The position numbers and the translations under genes were made by a program. Positions 1 through 8,605 of a stretch of 64,000 bases of DNA are shown here, one piece after another. The stretch comes from an uncultured Paracoccaceae bacterium (GTDB lineage: Bacteria; Pseudomonadota; Alphaproteobacteria; Rhodobacterales; Rhodobacteraceae). Within the stretch, counting starts at the first letter, position 1. Each line of letters begins with the position of its first letter. Location: the NCBI GenBank assembly GCA_913060475.1, contig CAJXSD010000010.1:33790-97789 (forward strand), read 5' to 3'. Under the pieces are notes generated by a model that saw only the letters and a list, made by a program, of their open reading frames with translations, was not told the origin of the DNA and made no database searches.

Positions 1-421
1 GGAGGTCGACCGCGTGCGCGGTCTGGAAACCGGGGCCGACGATTATGTGGTCAAACCCTATGCCGTGGCCGAATTAATGGCCCGTGTAAAAGCACACCTG
101 CGCCGCATGCGGGCCGCGACATCCGGCCACCAGATCGAATATCTCGACATCACGCTGGACCCCGTCAGTTACAAAGTCACCCGCAACGGCGCCGATATAA
201 AATTGGGGCCGACGGAATACAAATTATTGGTGACGTTGATCGAAACGCCGTCGCGTGTCTGGACGCGTGACAGCCTGTTAGATCGGGTCTGGGGGCGCGA
301 AATATTTGTCGATACCCGCACCGTGGACGTCCATATCGGCCGACTGCGCAAGGCGCTGTGCCAACATGGTGGCGATGATCCTATTCGGACGGTGCGCGGG
401 GCAGGGTATTCTTTGGGATAG
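1..421 (+). CDS. phoB: Phosphate regulon response regulator PhoB, 3' part (5' end outside window)
   Basis: OmpR/PhoB-class response regulator, cut by the left edge; the reading frame is already open at base 2. The visible part has the end of the receiver domain with the conserved lysine in VVKPY, then a linker and a winged-helix DNA-binding domain. The sequence around LGPTEYKLL and the recognition helix region VDTRTVDVHIGRLRKAL, ending IRTVRGAGYSL, fits PhoB, which activates phosphate-starvation genes after phosphorylation by PhoR. The phosphorylated aspartate lies outside the window, and the pst/phoU neighbours expected upstream cannot be seen. A PhoB-like paralogue is the main alternative. 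Confidence 0.8.
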   Translation, partial: EVDRVRGLETGADDYVVKPYAVAELMARVKAHLRRMRAATSGHQIEYLDITLDPVSYKVTRNGADIKLGPTEYKLLVTLIETPSRVWTRDSLLDRVWGREIFVDTRTVDVHIGRLRKALCQHGGDDPIRTVRGAGYSLG

Positions 422-505
422 GATGGCGTTGTGATTGAAAATTAGGCTTTCTTTTCAAATCTAATTACGGCACTAACGGGGGGCTATCGCAACAGGCAGA
501 CCCCT

Positions 506-1768
506 ATGGCAAAGTCGAACAATCACTGGATCACATCCGCGCAGGAAACCTCCGTATATTCGCCCCTTGATCAAAAACGGACCGTTGATTTCGCAATTAT
601 CGGTGGCGGTTTTACGGGGCTTAGCGCGGCGTTAACTGGCGCACAGCTCGGCATGCAGGTCGCCGTGATCGAGGCGCAGTCCATTGGCCATGGCGGCTCT
701 GGCCGTAATGTCGGTCTGGTCAATGCAGGGCTATGGTTGCCGCCCGACCAAATCGAAGAAACTTTGGGCAAACAGGCGGGATCAAAACTGATCCAACGCC
801 TATCATGCGCGCCAGATGTTGTCTTTTCCCTGATTGATGCCCACGGGATCGATTGCGATGCCCATCAAAACGGAACGCTGCATTTGGCGCATAGTCCGGC
901 AGGCCTGCCAGATTTGGAAAACCGTCAGGCCCAGTGGTCAAAACGCCAAGCGCCGGTGTCCATATTGGATGCAGAGGAAACCCAAAAATTAACAGGAACT
1001 TCAGCATATTACGGCGCGTTGTTGGATAAACGGGCAGGGGTAATTCAGCCGCTTGACTATGTGCGCGGGCTGGCGCGTGCAGCACGATCCGCTGGGGCAG
1101 AAATATACGAAAACACCCCCTGCGTTGCAGCGCGCTTTGGCAGTGGACAATGGCAAATTACCACACCGCAGGGTCACATATGCGCCAAATATGTCCTGTT
1201 TGCCACCAATGCCTATGGCCAAATGGCCGCCGCGGATTACACGCCAAAAACATCAATCGTTCACTATTTCCAGTGTGTTAGTGATCCGTTATCAGATGAA
1301 CAACGCGCCATGATCCTACCACAGAATCATGGATGTTGGGATACAGGGTTGATTATGTCATCCTTTCGGTTGACCCGCGATCATCGGATTGCATTTGGCG
1401 CGATGGGAAACCCGCAAGGCATCGGCGCACCAATTCATCGGGCGTGGTTCAAGCGTGCGGTTGCGCGCATTTTTCCGACGGTGACTTGGTCGGATACGGA
1501 TCGAATGTGGGCGGGGAAAATTGCCATGACAGCCGAAAAAATCCCGCAAATTCTATACCGCGACAATTCCGCGACCGTCTTTGGGTATTCGGGACGTGGG
1601 ATCGCGCCCGGAACAGCTGCAGGCCAGGACATAGCTGAGTTTTTCGCAAGCCACGGACGCAAATTGCCATATGTGCCGATGACGGATCGTTATCGTGATA
1701 ATTTCACATCTGTTAAAAGTATATATTATGAAATGGGGGCTCGCGCTGTTCATACGGTGTCGAAGTAG
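506..1768 (+). CDS. FAD-dependent oxidoreductase, DAO family (PuuB/OrdL-like)
   Basis: 420 residues. An N-terminal Rossmann dinucleotide motif (IIGGGFTGLSAA, about residues 30-41) and the DAO-family GGSGRNVG segment at about 65-75 identify a FAD-dependent amine or amino-acid oxidase. A second flavin-contacting segment, YSGRGIAPGTAAGQ, lies near residues 366-380. Family members oxidise secondary or primary amines such as gamma-glutamylputrescine, glycine or sarcosine, but nothing nearby fixes the substrate. It stands alone between phoB and a divergent-function luxR gene. No strong Shine-Dalgarno sequence precedes the ATG. Confidence 0.8.
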   Translation: MAKSNNHWITSAQETSVYSPLDQKRTVDFAIIGGGFTGLSAALTGAQLGMQVAVIEAQSIGHGGSGRNVGLVNAGLWLPPDQIEETLGKQAGSKLIQRLSCAPDVVFSLIDAHGIDCDAHQNGTLHLAHSPAGLPDLENRQAQWSKRQAPVSILDAEETQKLTGTSAYYGALLDKRAGVIQPLDYVRGLARAARSAGAEIYENTPCVAARFGSGQWQITTPQGHICAKYVLFATNAYGQMAAADYTPKTSIVHYFQCVSDPLSDEQRAMILPQNHGCWDTGLIMSSFRLTRDHRIAFGAMGNPQGIGAPIHRAWFKRAVARIFPTVTWSDTDRMWAGKIAMTAEKIPQILYRDNSATVFGYSGRGIAPGTAAGQDIAEFFASHGRKLPYVPMTDRYRDNFTSVKSIYYEMGARAVHTVSK

Positions 1769-1885
1769 AGTGTTACAGGGCTTACCATAAATCGTATAAC
1801 GATAATTATGTTAAAAAAGTTAATGTTGATTATCAGCGACACATCAGAGACACATTGTTTAACATAGGTAACCAATGAGGACGCC

Positions 1886-2650
1886 ATGCAACCGGTTTGT
1901 CACACGCTAAATAAAATAATGGATGCGCAATCCATTGATGCGCTGTGGCAAGAATGGCTGCGATCTATGATCGAGGATTATGGGTTTGACCGAATGTTGT
2001 ATGGATCTACGCGCTTTGCCACGTCCCAGGCGTTGGGAAATGTCGGCGATTATCTGATGCTGACGAACTATTGCCACGACTATATCCGTGAATTTGTCGA
2101 GAGTGAGTTATACCTTCACGGACCAATGTTGAAATGGGCTATGGAAAATACTGGTGCATGTAGCTGGGCCTATATTGCGCAATTCCTAATGGATGCGGAC
2201 GTTAGCCCGAAAACCCAAGCCGTATTAGATTTAAACCGGAAATTTGGCGTGGTGTCAGGATATACCATCAGTTTCCAGCCAGAAAACGAACGCTCACGCA
2301 GTGCCATTTCATTGGCCATGAACCAAAATAAATCCCAGGCGCAGGTGGATGCGATTTGGTCGGAACATGGGGATGATATTTTGCTGATCAACAAGGCTGC
2401 CCACACAAAATCGCTCACCCTGCCCCACACGACCGTATCAGGAAAACGGTTGACCGCGCGCCAACGCGAAGTTTTATCCTGGGTCAGTGATGGGAAAACA
2501 ATCCAAGATATCGCAAAGATTCTGAACGTGTCAGCGCCAACGGTTGAAAAACACCTGCGCCTAGCACGTGAAACCCTGGGCGTGGAAACCACAGCACAGG
2601 CAATATTGCGGCTTGCGCTGCAGAATCAAATCTTTGTTTACAAAGCGTGA
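1886..2650 (+). CDS. LuxR-family regulator with autoinducer-binding-like domain (LuxR solo)
   Basis: 254 residues. The C-terminal helix-turn-helix (about 190-245, LTARQREVLSWVSDGKT ... PTVEKHLRLARETLG) is of the LuxR/FixJ type, and the N-terminal half has the length and pattern of an acyl-homoserine-lactone-binding domain. Compared with TraR/LuxR, the position of the ligand-contacting Asp (D70 in TraR) appears to be Gly79 in LHGP, W57 appears as Tyr66 and Y61 as Phe70, while the later Trp (W94, ACSW) is kept. No luxI-type synthase lies in the window, so this is a solo regulator whose ligand may not be a classical homoserine lactone. Confidence 0.75.
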   Translation: MQPVCHTLNKIMDAQSIDALWQEWLRSMIEDYGFDRMLYGSTRFATSQALGNVGDYLMLTNYCHDYIREFVESELYLHGPMLKWAMENTGACSWAYIAQFLMDADVSPKTQAVLDLNRKFGVVSGYTISFQPENERSRSAISLAMNQNKSQAQVDAIWSEHGDDILLINKAAHTKSLTLPHTTVSGKRLTARQREVLSWVSDGKTIQDIAKILNVSAPTVEKHLRLARETLGVETTAQAILRLALQNQIFVYKA

Positions 2651-2666
2651 TCGAAAAAAAATGACC

Positions 2667-2691
2667 AAAAGGTAAGTTTTTCCTTACTTTT
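2667..2691 (+). terminator. Weak hairpin with T-rich tail after luxR
   Basis: GTAAG (2672-2676) pairs with CTTAC (2683-2687) and the stem extends with A-T and G-U pairs, followed by a T-rich run. It starts about 17 bases after the luxR stop codon and is a plausible weak rho-independent terminator. Confidence 0.4.
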
Positions 2692-2733
2692 CTCACTTTA
2701 AGAAAAAAGCTACCTTTAACCTGTTCGGTGAGT

Positions 2734-2846
2734 AATGGCTAAGCCATTCGAACATAGGTGGTAATTCCATGCGTATTTCTTGGCTCTGCCACCTTTGCAA
2801 TTCGTATCTTGTTTGACTTCATCCCCATCAAACGAAAACGAGATAC
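2734..2846. other. Structured intergenic region between luxR and tsf
   Basis: Three successive self-complementary elements lie here: AATGGC/GCCATT (2734-2739 with 2743-2748), AGGTGG/CCACCT (2756-2761 with 2789-2794), and GTATCT + GTTTGA pairing with TCAAAC + AGATAC (2804-2816 with 2828-2846). They run straight into the strong hairpin at 2849-2879. There is no convincing protein gene. It could be a structured RNA on the plus strand or the 3' region of the luxR transcript. Confidence 0.35.
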
Positions 2847-2879
2847 AAAAAAGGCGGCGTAGGCGATACGCCGCCTTTT
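2847..2879 (-). terminator. Terminator of rpsB-tsf (possibly bidirectional)
   Basis: A 12-bp perfect stem (2849-2860 with 2868-2879, core GGCGGCGT/ACGCCGCC, 7-nt loop). Read on the minus strand it is followed by six T, right after the tsf stop codon. On the plus strand four T follow, so it may also stop transcripts from the luxR side. Confidence 0.85.
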
Positions 2880-2896
2880 GATTTATAGATAATCGC

Positions 2897-3772
2897 TTAG
2901 CCTTGCGCCGCTTTTGCGACCTCAGCTGCGAAATCTTCTTGTTTCTTTTCAATGCCTTCGCCAACAGCCAGACGCACGAAACCTGCGATTTCGACGCCCG
3001 CTTCTTTGGCGGCCTGTTCAACGGTCAGGTCAGGGTTGATTACGAATGCTTGACCCAGCAATGTGACTTCGCCCAGGAATTTCTTCATGCGGCCTTCGAT
3101 CATTTTTTCGATCACGGCTTCTGGCTTGCCAGATTCGCGCGCTTGGTCGACCAAGATCGCCTTTTCACGTTCAACGAAGGCGGCGTCCAGTTCGTCAGCG
3201 TTCAACGCGGCAGGGTTTGCAGCGGCGATGTGCATTGCAACCTGGCGGCCGAATTCTGGGTTTGACCCCTTTAGCGCGACCATAACACCGATTTGGCCCA
3301 TGTCTGTTGCGGCTGCGTTGTGGACATATGTGGCCACTTCGTCGCCTTGGATGGATGCCATCCGGCGCAATGTCATGTTTTCGCCGATTGTCGCGATTTT
3401 GTCGGTCAGAACGTCTTTGGCGGCTTTGCCATCGATGGATGCTTCTGCCAGTTCTTCGACGGTTGACACGCCCAAACCTGCCTTTGCGAATGACGCAACC
3501 ATGGCTTGGAAATCAGCGTTTTTCGCAACAAAGTCTGTTTCCGAGTTGATTTCAACGGCAACACCTTTGCCACCATCAACCGCAACCGCGACCAAACCTT
3601 CGGCCGCAACGCGGTCAGATTTTTTCGCAGCTTTCGCCAAACCTTTGGTGCGCAGCCAGTCGATTGCCGCTTCGAAATCACCGTCGGTCTCTGTCAACGC
3701 TTTTTTCGCGTCCATCATACCTGCGCCAGTTGTTTCGCGCAGTTCTTTCACCATTGCAGCTGTAATTGCCAT
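2897..3772 (-). CDS. tsf: Elongation factor Ts
   Basis: 291 residues, the usual length. EF-Ts recycles EF-Tu by exchanging GDP for GTP during translation. The N-terminal UBA-like segment ([20 protein letters not shown], residues 7-26) is diagnostic, and two dimerisation/core repeats follow. It lies 78 bases downstream of rpsB on the same strand, the near-universal rpsB-tsf order, and ends at a strong terminator, so the two genes are very likely one operon. Confidence 0.98.
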   Translation of the reverse strand: MAITAAMVKELRETTGAGMMDAKKALTETDGDFEAAIDWLRTKGLAKAAKKSDRVAAEGLVAVAVDGGKGVAVEINSETDFVAKNADFQAMVASFAKAGLGVSTVEELAEASIDGKAAKDVLTDKIATIGENMTLRRMASIQGDEVATYVHNAAATDMGQIGVMVALKGSNPEFGRQVAMHIAAANPAALNADELDAAFVEREKAILVDQARESGKPEAVIEKMIEGRMKKFLGEVTLLGQAFVINPDLTVEQAAKEAGVEIAGFVRLAVGEGIEKKQEDFAAEVAKAAQG

Positions 3773-3850
3773 TGGTCAGATCCTTTTATTTACGTGACAT
3801 AATCAGCGCAGGCATTACCTGCGCTGTGTAATAGTTTTGCAAAGGCCGGA

Positions 3851-4627
3851 TTAGGCGTCTGCTGCGTCTGATGCGGTCTCCAGCGCTTCTTCTGCGGGCA
3901 GCTCTTCCATTGCGCCCAGATCAACGCCGGCGGCGCCCAACTGTGCGGACATGCCGTCCAATGCGGCGCGGCTGACCAGATCACAATACAATGCGATTGC
4001 GCGGGCCGCGTCGTCGTTGCCTGGAATGATATAGTCGATGCCATCTGGCGAACAGTTTGTATCAACAACCGCAACAACGGGGATGCCCAGTTTGTTTGCT
4101 TCTGCAATGGCCAGCGCTTCTTTCTTCACGTCGATGACGAACAGCAGATCAGGCACGCCGCCCATTTCCGCGATACCGCCCAAGGACGCTTGCAATTTTT
4201 CGCATTCGCGCTCTAGGTTCAGGCGCTCTTTCTTGGTCAGACCATCGGCACCGGTTTGCAGTTTCTCGGTGGACACTTTCATACGCTGAATAGACTGGGA
4301 TACTGTGTTCCAGTTTGTCAGCGTGCCACCCAACCAGCGGTGGTTCATGTAGTACTGGGCGCATTTTTCCGCGGCTTCTGCGACAGGGGCTGCAGCCTGA
4401 CGTTTGGTGCCAACGAACAACACGCGGCCACCTTTGGCAACGGTTTCACGAACAACGTTCAACGCCTGATCCAGCATAGGAACAGTTTGTGTCAGGTCCA
4501 TGATGTGGATGCCGTTACGCGCACCATAGATGAAGGGTGCCATGCGTGGGTTCCAACGCTGTGTTTGGTGGCCAAAGTGTACGCCTGCCTCTAGCAATTG
4601 GCGCAAAGTGAACTCTGGAAGAGCCAT
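3851..4627 (-). CDS. rpsB: 30S ribosomal protein S2
   Basis: 258 residues. Typical S2 features: the start [20 protein letters not shown], the RNA-contacting [14 protein letters not shown] segment at about residues 29-42, and the RWLGGTLTN motif. The C-terminus is an acidic, alanine-rich tail. It is the first gene of rpsB-tsf. The leader (4628-4795) holds a small hairpin that could take part in autoregulation, but no known leader motif is clear. A good AAGGA ribosome-binding site precedes the ATG. Confidence 0.98.
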   Translation of the reverse strand: MALPEFTLRQLLEAGVHFGHQTQRWNPRMAPFIYGARNGIHIMDLTQTVPMLDQALNVVRETVAKGGRVLFVGTKRQAAAPVAEAAEKCAQYYMNHRWLGGTLTNWNTVSQSIQRMKVSTEKLQTGADGLTKKERLNLERECEKLQASLGGIAEMGGVPDLLFVIDVKKEALAIAEANKLGIPVVAVVDTNCSPDGIDYIIPGNDDAARAIALYCDLVSRAALDGMSAQLGAAGVDLGAMEELPAEEALETASDAADA

Positions 4628-4693
4628 AGTCTTATCCTTTCCGGTTTATGCCTTGGCGGGGGCGTGAAAGGGTTTCCTTCAACCGGTGGACGA

Positions 4694-4714
4694 TATGGGG
4701 ATGTCTGTCCCATA
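4694..4714 (-). promoter_or_regulatory. Hairpin in the rpsB leader
   Basis: TATGGG and CCCATA arms enclose an 8-nt loop about 70 bases upstream of rpsB. The position in the untranslated leader of a ribosomal-protein operon suggests a possible regulatory structure. No family was recognised. Confidence 0.3.
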
Positions 4715-4795
4715 GGCCCGAAACCCCGCCTGCGATTTCAGTACGGTCGCCTTAGCCCGTAATTTCCATATATGCAAGGGCTCAGCCATGTTTTT

Positions 4796-5941
4796 TTACA
4801 AAAACACCCGTTCCACGAACCAATAGGCCCCGATCAACGCAATCACACAGGACGCGGGCACCGCAATACGCGCCCGATACCATGGTTTACGCCCAAACCA
4901 AAGCCCCACAGCGGCAAAGGCTATGGCAATCACCGTCAGCTGGCCGATTTCGACACCGATGTTAAACCCGATCAAGGCCGGAATAAACTGACCCTGCGGC
5001 AGACCAAATTCGCCCAATACGGATGCAAACCCCAATCCATGCAGCAGGCCAAAGGCAAAAATAACCACGGGCCGCCATGTGTTCAGGCGGTTTGACAGGA
5101 TGTTTTCCACCGCCACAAATACGATAGATGCCGCGATCAATGGTTCCACAATGGCCCCCGAAATCGTCACCCATCCCAACGCGCCCGCCGCCAATGTGAT
5201 CGTATGCGCCAAGGTAAAGGCGCTGATTTGCCAAATCAACGCGCCCAAACCGGCCGACAGGAAAAACAAACCCAAAACGAACAGAATATGATCCAACCCC
5301 TTGGGCAAGATATGATCGAACCCCACCGGGATATAGCTGACAAATGTGTCCCACCCGCTGGCCGCACCGGCACCATTCTGGGTGATCGGATCACTGGGGG
5401 CGCCGTTTTGCAACAATTGGGTCAACCCGTTTTCCACCCCCATTTGACGCAGCACGATATCGCCATTCTGTGCGGCCCATTGAAATGTCACCGGTCCCTG
5501 CCCTGATGTCTGCGCCCCAATCGTGACATAGGTATAGCGTGCAATTTCTGTGTTTCCGACCGGATCGACCCGCACATCGGTCAGGGTCAATGGCAGGCGC
5601 TGGTTGTTTTGGCTTAGCACAATCTTTTGTTCAAACTCGGGCCAGCGTGCGGTGAATTGCGCGGCCAATGCGTCTGGGTCCATCCCGCGCAGATCGTCAT
5701 AGTCGGCGGATTTGTCCGATGCGTTCGTGTCAGTCACCTGGCTTAGGTCAATACCTGCGATGATCGCCTCGGATGTCATGCGGATATCCAGGGTTATCTG
5801 CTTGCCGTTTTGGTTGAAATCTGCGACTGCTGGGATAACCTCGTGGGATGTGGCCTGTCCGGCGCCCCACAGGATCAGAAATAGGAAACAAGTGATGAAA
5901 TCTCTTAGTTTTTTGGTGAAATTTGCACAACTGTCTGTCAC
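4796..5941 (-). CDS. HupE/UreJ-family membrane protein (putative nickel/cobalt uptake)
   Basis: 381 residues from the GTG at 5941, which has an AAGGA sequence seven bases upstream; the frame stays open to 5980 but lacks a better start. A signal peptide (about residues 8-30) is followed by a roughly 170-residue extracytoplasmic domain and a C-terminal block of about six membrane helices. That block carries the histidine motifs GLDHILFVLGL, FTLAHTITL and GLLHGLGFA and the GFNIGVEIGQL motif of the HupE/UreJ family, which moves nickel or cobalt in characterised members. The divergent neighbour encodes a DUF4198-like periplasmic protein, which fits a metal-uptake pair; the metal itself is inference. 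Confidence 0.78.
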   Translation of the reverse strand: MTDSCANFTKKLRDFITCFLFLILWGAGQATSHEVIPAVADFNQNGKQITLDIRMTSEAIIAGIDLSQVTDTNASDKSADYDDLRGMDPDALAAQFTARWPEFEQKIVLSQNNQRLPLTLTDVRVDPVGNTEIARYTYVTIGAQTSGQGPVTFQWAAQNGDIVLRQMGVENGLTQLLQNGAPSDPITQNGAGAASGWDTFVSYIPVGFDHILPKGLDHILFVLGLFFLSAGLGALIWQISAFTLAHTITLAAGALGWVTISGAIVEPLIAASIVFVAVENILSNRLNTWRPVVIFAFGLLHGLGFASVLGEFGLPQGQFIPALIGFNIGVEIGQLTVIAIAFAAVGLWFGRKPWYRARIAVPASCVIALIGAYWFVERVFL

Positions 5942-6734
5942 GGTAGGATCCTTGTGTTTTGGGTTCGGCACGGTGGCCATGTCGCATGAACTATGGATTA
6001 ATACGCCCGAATTTCAACCCAAAACAGATCAATCCATCCCGATTGAGCTGCGAAATGGTGAAAATTTCCAAGGGATTAACCTATCCTACTTTGATAATCG
6101 CGTGGTTGAACTGTTTTATGACCAGCGTGCCAAGACACCGGCCCAGTCCCGATCCGGCGATTTGCCTGCCATGACAATTCCCCCCCAGCCCGACGGTTTA
6201 TTGCGGGCCGTCTATGTCAGCACGCCCCAGCGCATTTATTACACCGGCATGGACAAATTCGCAGCCTTTGCCCGCCACAAAGATTTCGAATGGGCGATCC
6301 AGGCGCATATCGATAACGCCTTTCCCACGATCCGGTTTGGCGAACGCTATACCCGATATTCCAAGGCCCTGATCGGCGTTGGATCGGCGCAGGGGCGCGA
6401 TAAATCCTATGGTTTGGATGTGGAATTTACCGCATTGGACAACCCCTATACCGATGATTTGTCTGATGGTCTGCGCGTTGTGTTGCGGTATGAAAATGGC
6501 TTGCGCACGAATGCGCAAGTCGAGGTGTTCGAACAGGACCCGCAGGGCGATGTGCGTGTCTTTACCACGCGTACCGATGATGCGGGCGTGGCGGTTATTG
6601 CGGTTCGTGCGGGGCATAAATACCTGTTGGATCATGTGGTGATACGCCCCCTGCCCCCAGAGGCGCGCACATCCCAAACAGACCCCGTTTGGGAAACCCT
6701 ATGGGCGGCCTTGACATTTGAGGTCGCGCAATGA
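5895..6734 (+). CDS. DUF4198-like periplasmic protein (putative metal-uptake partner)
   Basis: 279 residues from the ATG at 5895, chosen because AGGAAA sits just upstream and a clean signal peptide follows (MKSLSFLVKFAQLSVTVGSL, cleavage near SHELW). The mature protein starts SHELWINTPEF and resembles DUF4198 proteins often encoded beside cobalt/nickel transporters. Its first 47 bases overlap, antisense, the first 47 bases of the HupE-like gene, so each promoter must lie inside the other's reading frame. It overlaps psuK by four bases (ATGA), so it is translationally coupled to it. Confidence 0.65.
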   Translation: MKSLSFLVKFAQLSVTVGSLCFGFGTVAMSHELWINTPEFQPKTDQSIPIELRNGENFQGINLSYFDNRVVELFYDQRAKTPAQSRSGDLPAMTIPPQPDGLLRAVYVSTPQRIYYTGMDKFAAFARHKDFEWAIQAHIDNAFPTIRFGERYTRYSKALIGVGSAQGRDKSYGLDVEFTALDNPYTDDLSDGLRVVLRYENGLRTNAQVEVFEQDPQGDVRVFTTRTDDAGVAVIAVRAGHKYLLDHVVIRPLPPEARTSQTDPVWETLWAALTFEVAQ

Positions 6735-7627
6735 TGGGTCCAATCTGCATCGGGTCGGTTTTATGGGATATCATCGGTAAAACAGACCGCGCCATGAAAC
6801 AGGGCCATGATGTGCCTGGGCGCATCACCCGCATTCCCGGTGGCGTGGCCTATAATATCGCGCAAGAACTGGTGCGTCTTGGGCGGAGGCCGATTGTGCT
6901 GACATCTTTGGGCGATGACAGTGATGGGGCCGATTTGCTGTCCCATTGCCGCGGTCTGGGTATGCAAATGGACCACGCCCATGTATCGGCAGACCTGCGA
7001 ACCGATAGCTATATGGCGATTGAGGCTGCAAATGGTCTGGTCGCGGCCATTGCCGATGCGCATTCGCTGGAACAGGCGGGCGATTTGATTTTGCAACCGT
7101 TGTTTGACGGGCGTATGGGTTCGGTCGATCGGCCCTATCGGGGGATGGTTGTGATTGATGGCAACCTGACGTCCGATCTGTTGGCGCGGATCACGACATG
7201 GCCGCAATTCGCGCAGGCGGATGTGCGTATCGTGCCTGCCTCACCTGGCAAAGCAGACCGGTTGCAGCCGTTTTTTGCCATGCCCAACGCGGCGTTTTAC
7301 GTCAACCGATACGAGGCGGAAATCCTCTGTGATCAGAAATTCGCAAACGCGCAGGACGCAGCGGTGGGCCTGATTGATCGCGGTGCCGCCCGTGCCATTG
7401 TCACAGATGGCAGCGCGATGGTCTGTGACGCCGTGGCAGGCCAGCCCTGCGTCAGCGTCCCCGTGCCGGCGGTGGATCATGTGGTCCGCGTGACAGGTGC
7501 AGGCGACACATTTCTGGCCGCACATATGCAAGCCGAATTAACAGGATATGATCGAACACAGGCCCTGACCCATGCCGCCGCCGCGGCCAGCGCCTATGTT
7601 TGCGGAAAGGATACCTATGAATTTTGA
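6731..7627 (+). CDS. psuK: PfkB-family sugar kinase, probably pseudouridine kinase
   Basis: 298 residues, ribokinase/PfkB fold. The N-terminal GGVAYNIAQELVRLG segment (about residues 37-51) and the C-terminal VTGAGDTFLAAHM segment, which holds the anion hole and catalytic Asp, are the two PfkB signatures. The following gene is clearly psuG, so the likely reaction is phosphorylation of pseudouridine to pseudouridine 5'-phosphate, feeding PsuG. Start ATG overlaps the stop of the DUF4198 gene, and the end overlaps psuG by 11 bases. Confidence 0.82.
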   Translation: MMGPICIGSVLWDIIGKTDRAMKQGHDVPGRITRIPGGVAYNIAQELVRLGRRPIVLTSLGDDSDGADLLSHCRGLGMQMDHAHVSADLRTDSYMAIEAANGLVAAIADAHSLEQAGDLILQPLFDGRMGSVDRPYRGMVVIDGNLTSDLLARITTWPQFAQADVRIVPASPGKADRLQPFFAMPNAAFYVNRYEAEILCDQKFANAQDAAVGLIDRGAARAIVTDGSAMVCDAVAGQPCVSVPVPAVDHVVRVTGAGDTFLAAHMQAELTGYDRTQALTHAAAAASAYVCGKDTYEF

Positions 7628-8525
7628 CATACACCCCGATGTCGCCAGTGCCCTGGACCAGGGAACCCCCGTTGTTGCATTGGAAAGCACAATTATCACC
7701 CATGGCATGCCATGGCCGCAAAACTATGAAATGGCCCAGCGGGTTGAAACAGTTATTCGCGACAACGGCGCCTGCCCTGCGACAATTGCAGTGCTAAAGG
7801 GCGTGATCAAGATTGGTCTGTCAGATGAGGACCTGCGCGATTTGGCGCAAACACCCGATGCACGCAAACTGTCACGCGCGGATTTGGCGGTCTGCGTTGT
7901 CCAACAGGCCACCGGTGCCACCACCGTCGCGGCCACCATGATTTTGGCGCATCTGGCGGGGATCAAGGTCTTTGCCACCGGCGGGATCGGTGGGGTGCAC
8001 CGTGGGGCGGAAACCAGCATGGACATTTCCGCCGATCTGCAGGAATTGGCACAAACCCCCGTGACGGTGGTCGCCGCGGGGGCCAAGGCGATTTTGGATA
8101 TTCCCCGCACGCTTGAGGTATTGGAAACGCTGGGCGTGCCTGTCATTACCTATGGCCAAGATGATCTGCCCGCCTTTTGGTCGCGCACATCGGGCATCGC
8201 ATCGCCCCTGCGCATGGATGATCCCACCGATATCGCGCGCGCGCACGACATGCGGGCCGAATTGGGCATTCCGGGGGGACAGTTGATTGCGAACCCTGTG
8301 CCGAGGGACGCGGAAATTCCCCAATCTGACATTGATCCCATCATCGCCCAAGCCCTGCAAGAGGCCGAGGCACAAGGCATTCAGGCCAAAGCGGTGACAC
8401 CCTTTCTGCTATCGCGTATCTTTGAACTGACCGAAGGAAAATCATTGGCGACCAACATCGCATTGGTGTTGAGTAATGCCCGTGTCGCGGCCCAAATTGC
8501 CGCCGGTTTTTCAAAACTTGGGTAA
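7617..8525 (+). CDS. psuG: Pseudouridine-5'-phosphate glycosidase
   Basis: 302 residues from the ATG at 7617, preceded by GGAAAGG. PsuG splits pseudouridine 5'-phosphate to uracil and ribose 5-phosphate. Family motifs are visible: ALESTIITHGMPWPQN near the N-terminus, the ATGGIGGVHRGAE glycine/histidine loop in the middle, and DISADLQELA just after it. Coupled to psuK by an 11-base overlap. Together they form a pseudouridine salvage pair, here unusually joined to a putative metal-uptake gene. Confidence 0.95.
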   Translation: MNFDIHPDVASALDQGTPVVALESTIITHGMPWPQNYEMAQRVETVIRDNGACPATIAVLKGVIKIGLSDEDLRDLAQTPDARKLSRADLAVCVVQQATGATTVAATMILAHLAGIKVFATGGIGGVHRGAETSMDISADLQELAQTPVTVVAAGAKAILDIPRTLEVLETLGVPVITYGQDDLPAFWSRTSGIASPLRMDDPTDIARAHDMRAELGIPGGQLIANPVPRDAEIPQSDIDPIIAQALQEAEAQGIQAKAVTPFLLSRIFELTEGKSLATNIALVLSNARVAAQIAAGFSKLG

Positions 8526-8605
8526 ATCTGTCTGTGGGGCGTGAATGATCCATTGCGTTGCACCGCCTGCATGCCTAAATATGGTCCACAGCAGCGGAGC
8601 ATAAT

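Noticed and set aside
1800..1835. TTAA repeats upstream of luxR as a CtrA site
   Set aside because: Spacing is five bases, not the seven of the CtrA box TTAA-N7-TTAA.
3063..3797. 244-codon open frame antisense to tsf
   Set aside because: Alanine/serine/threonine-rich mirror of tsf; no ribosome-binding site.
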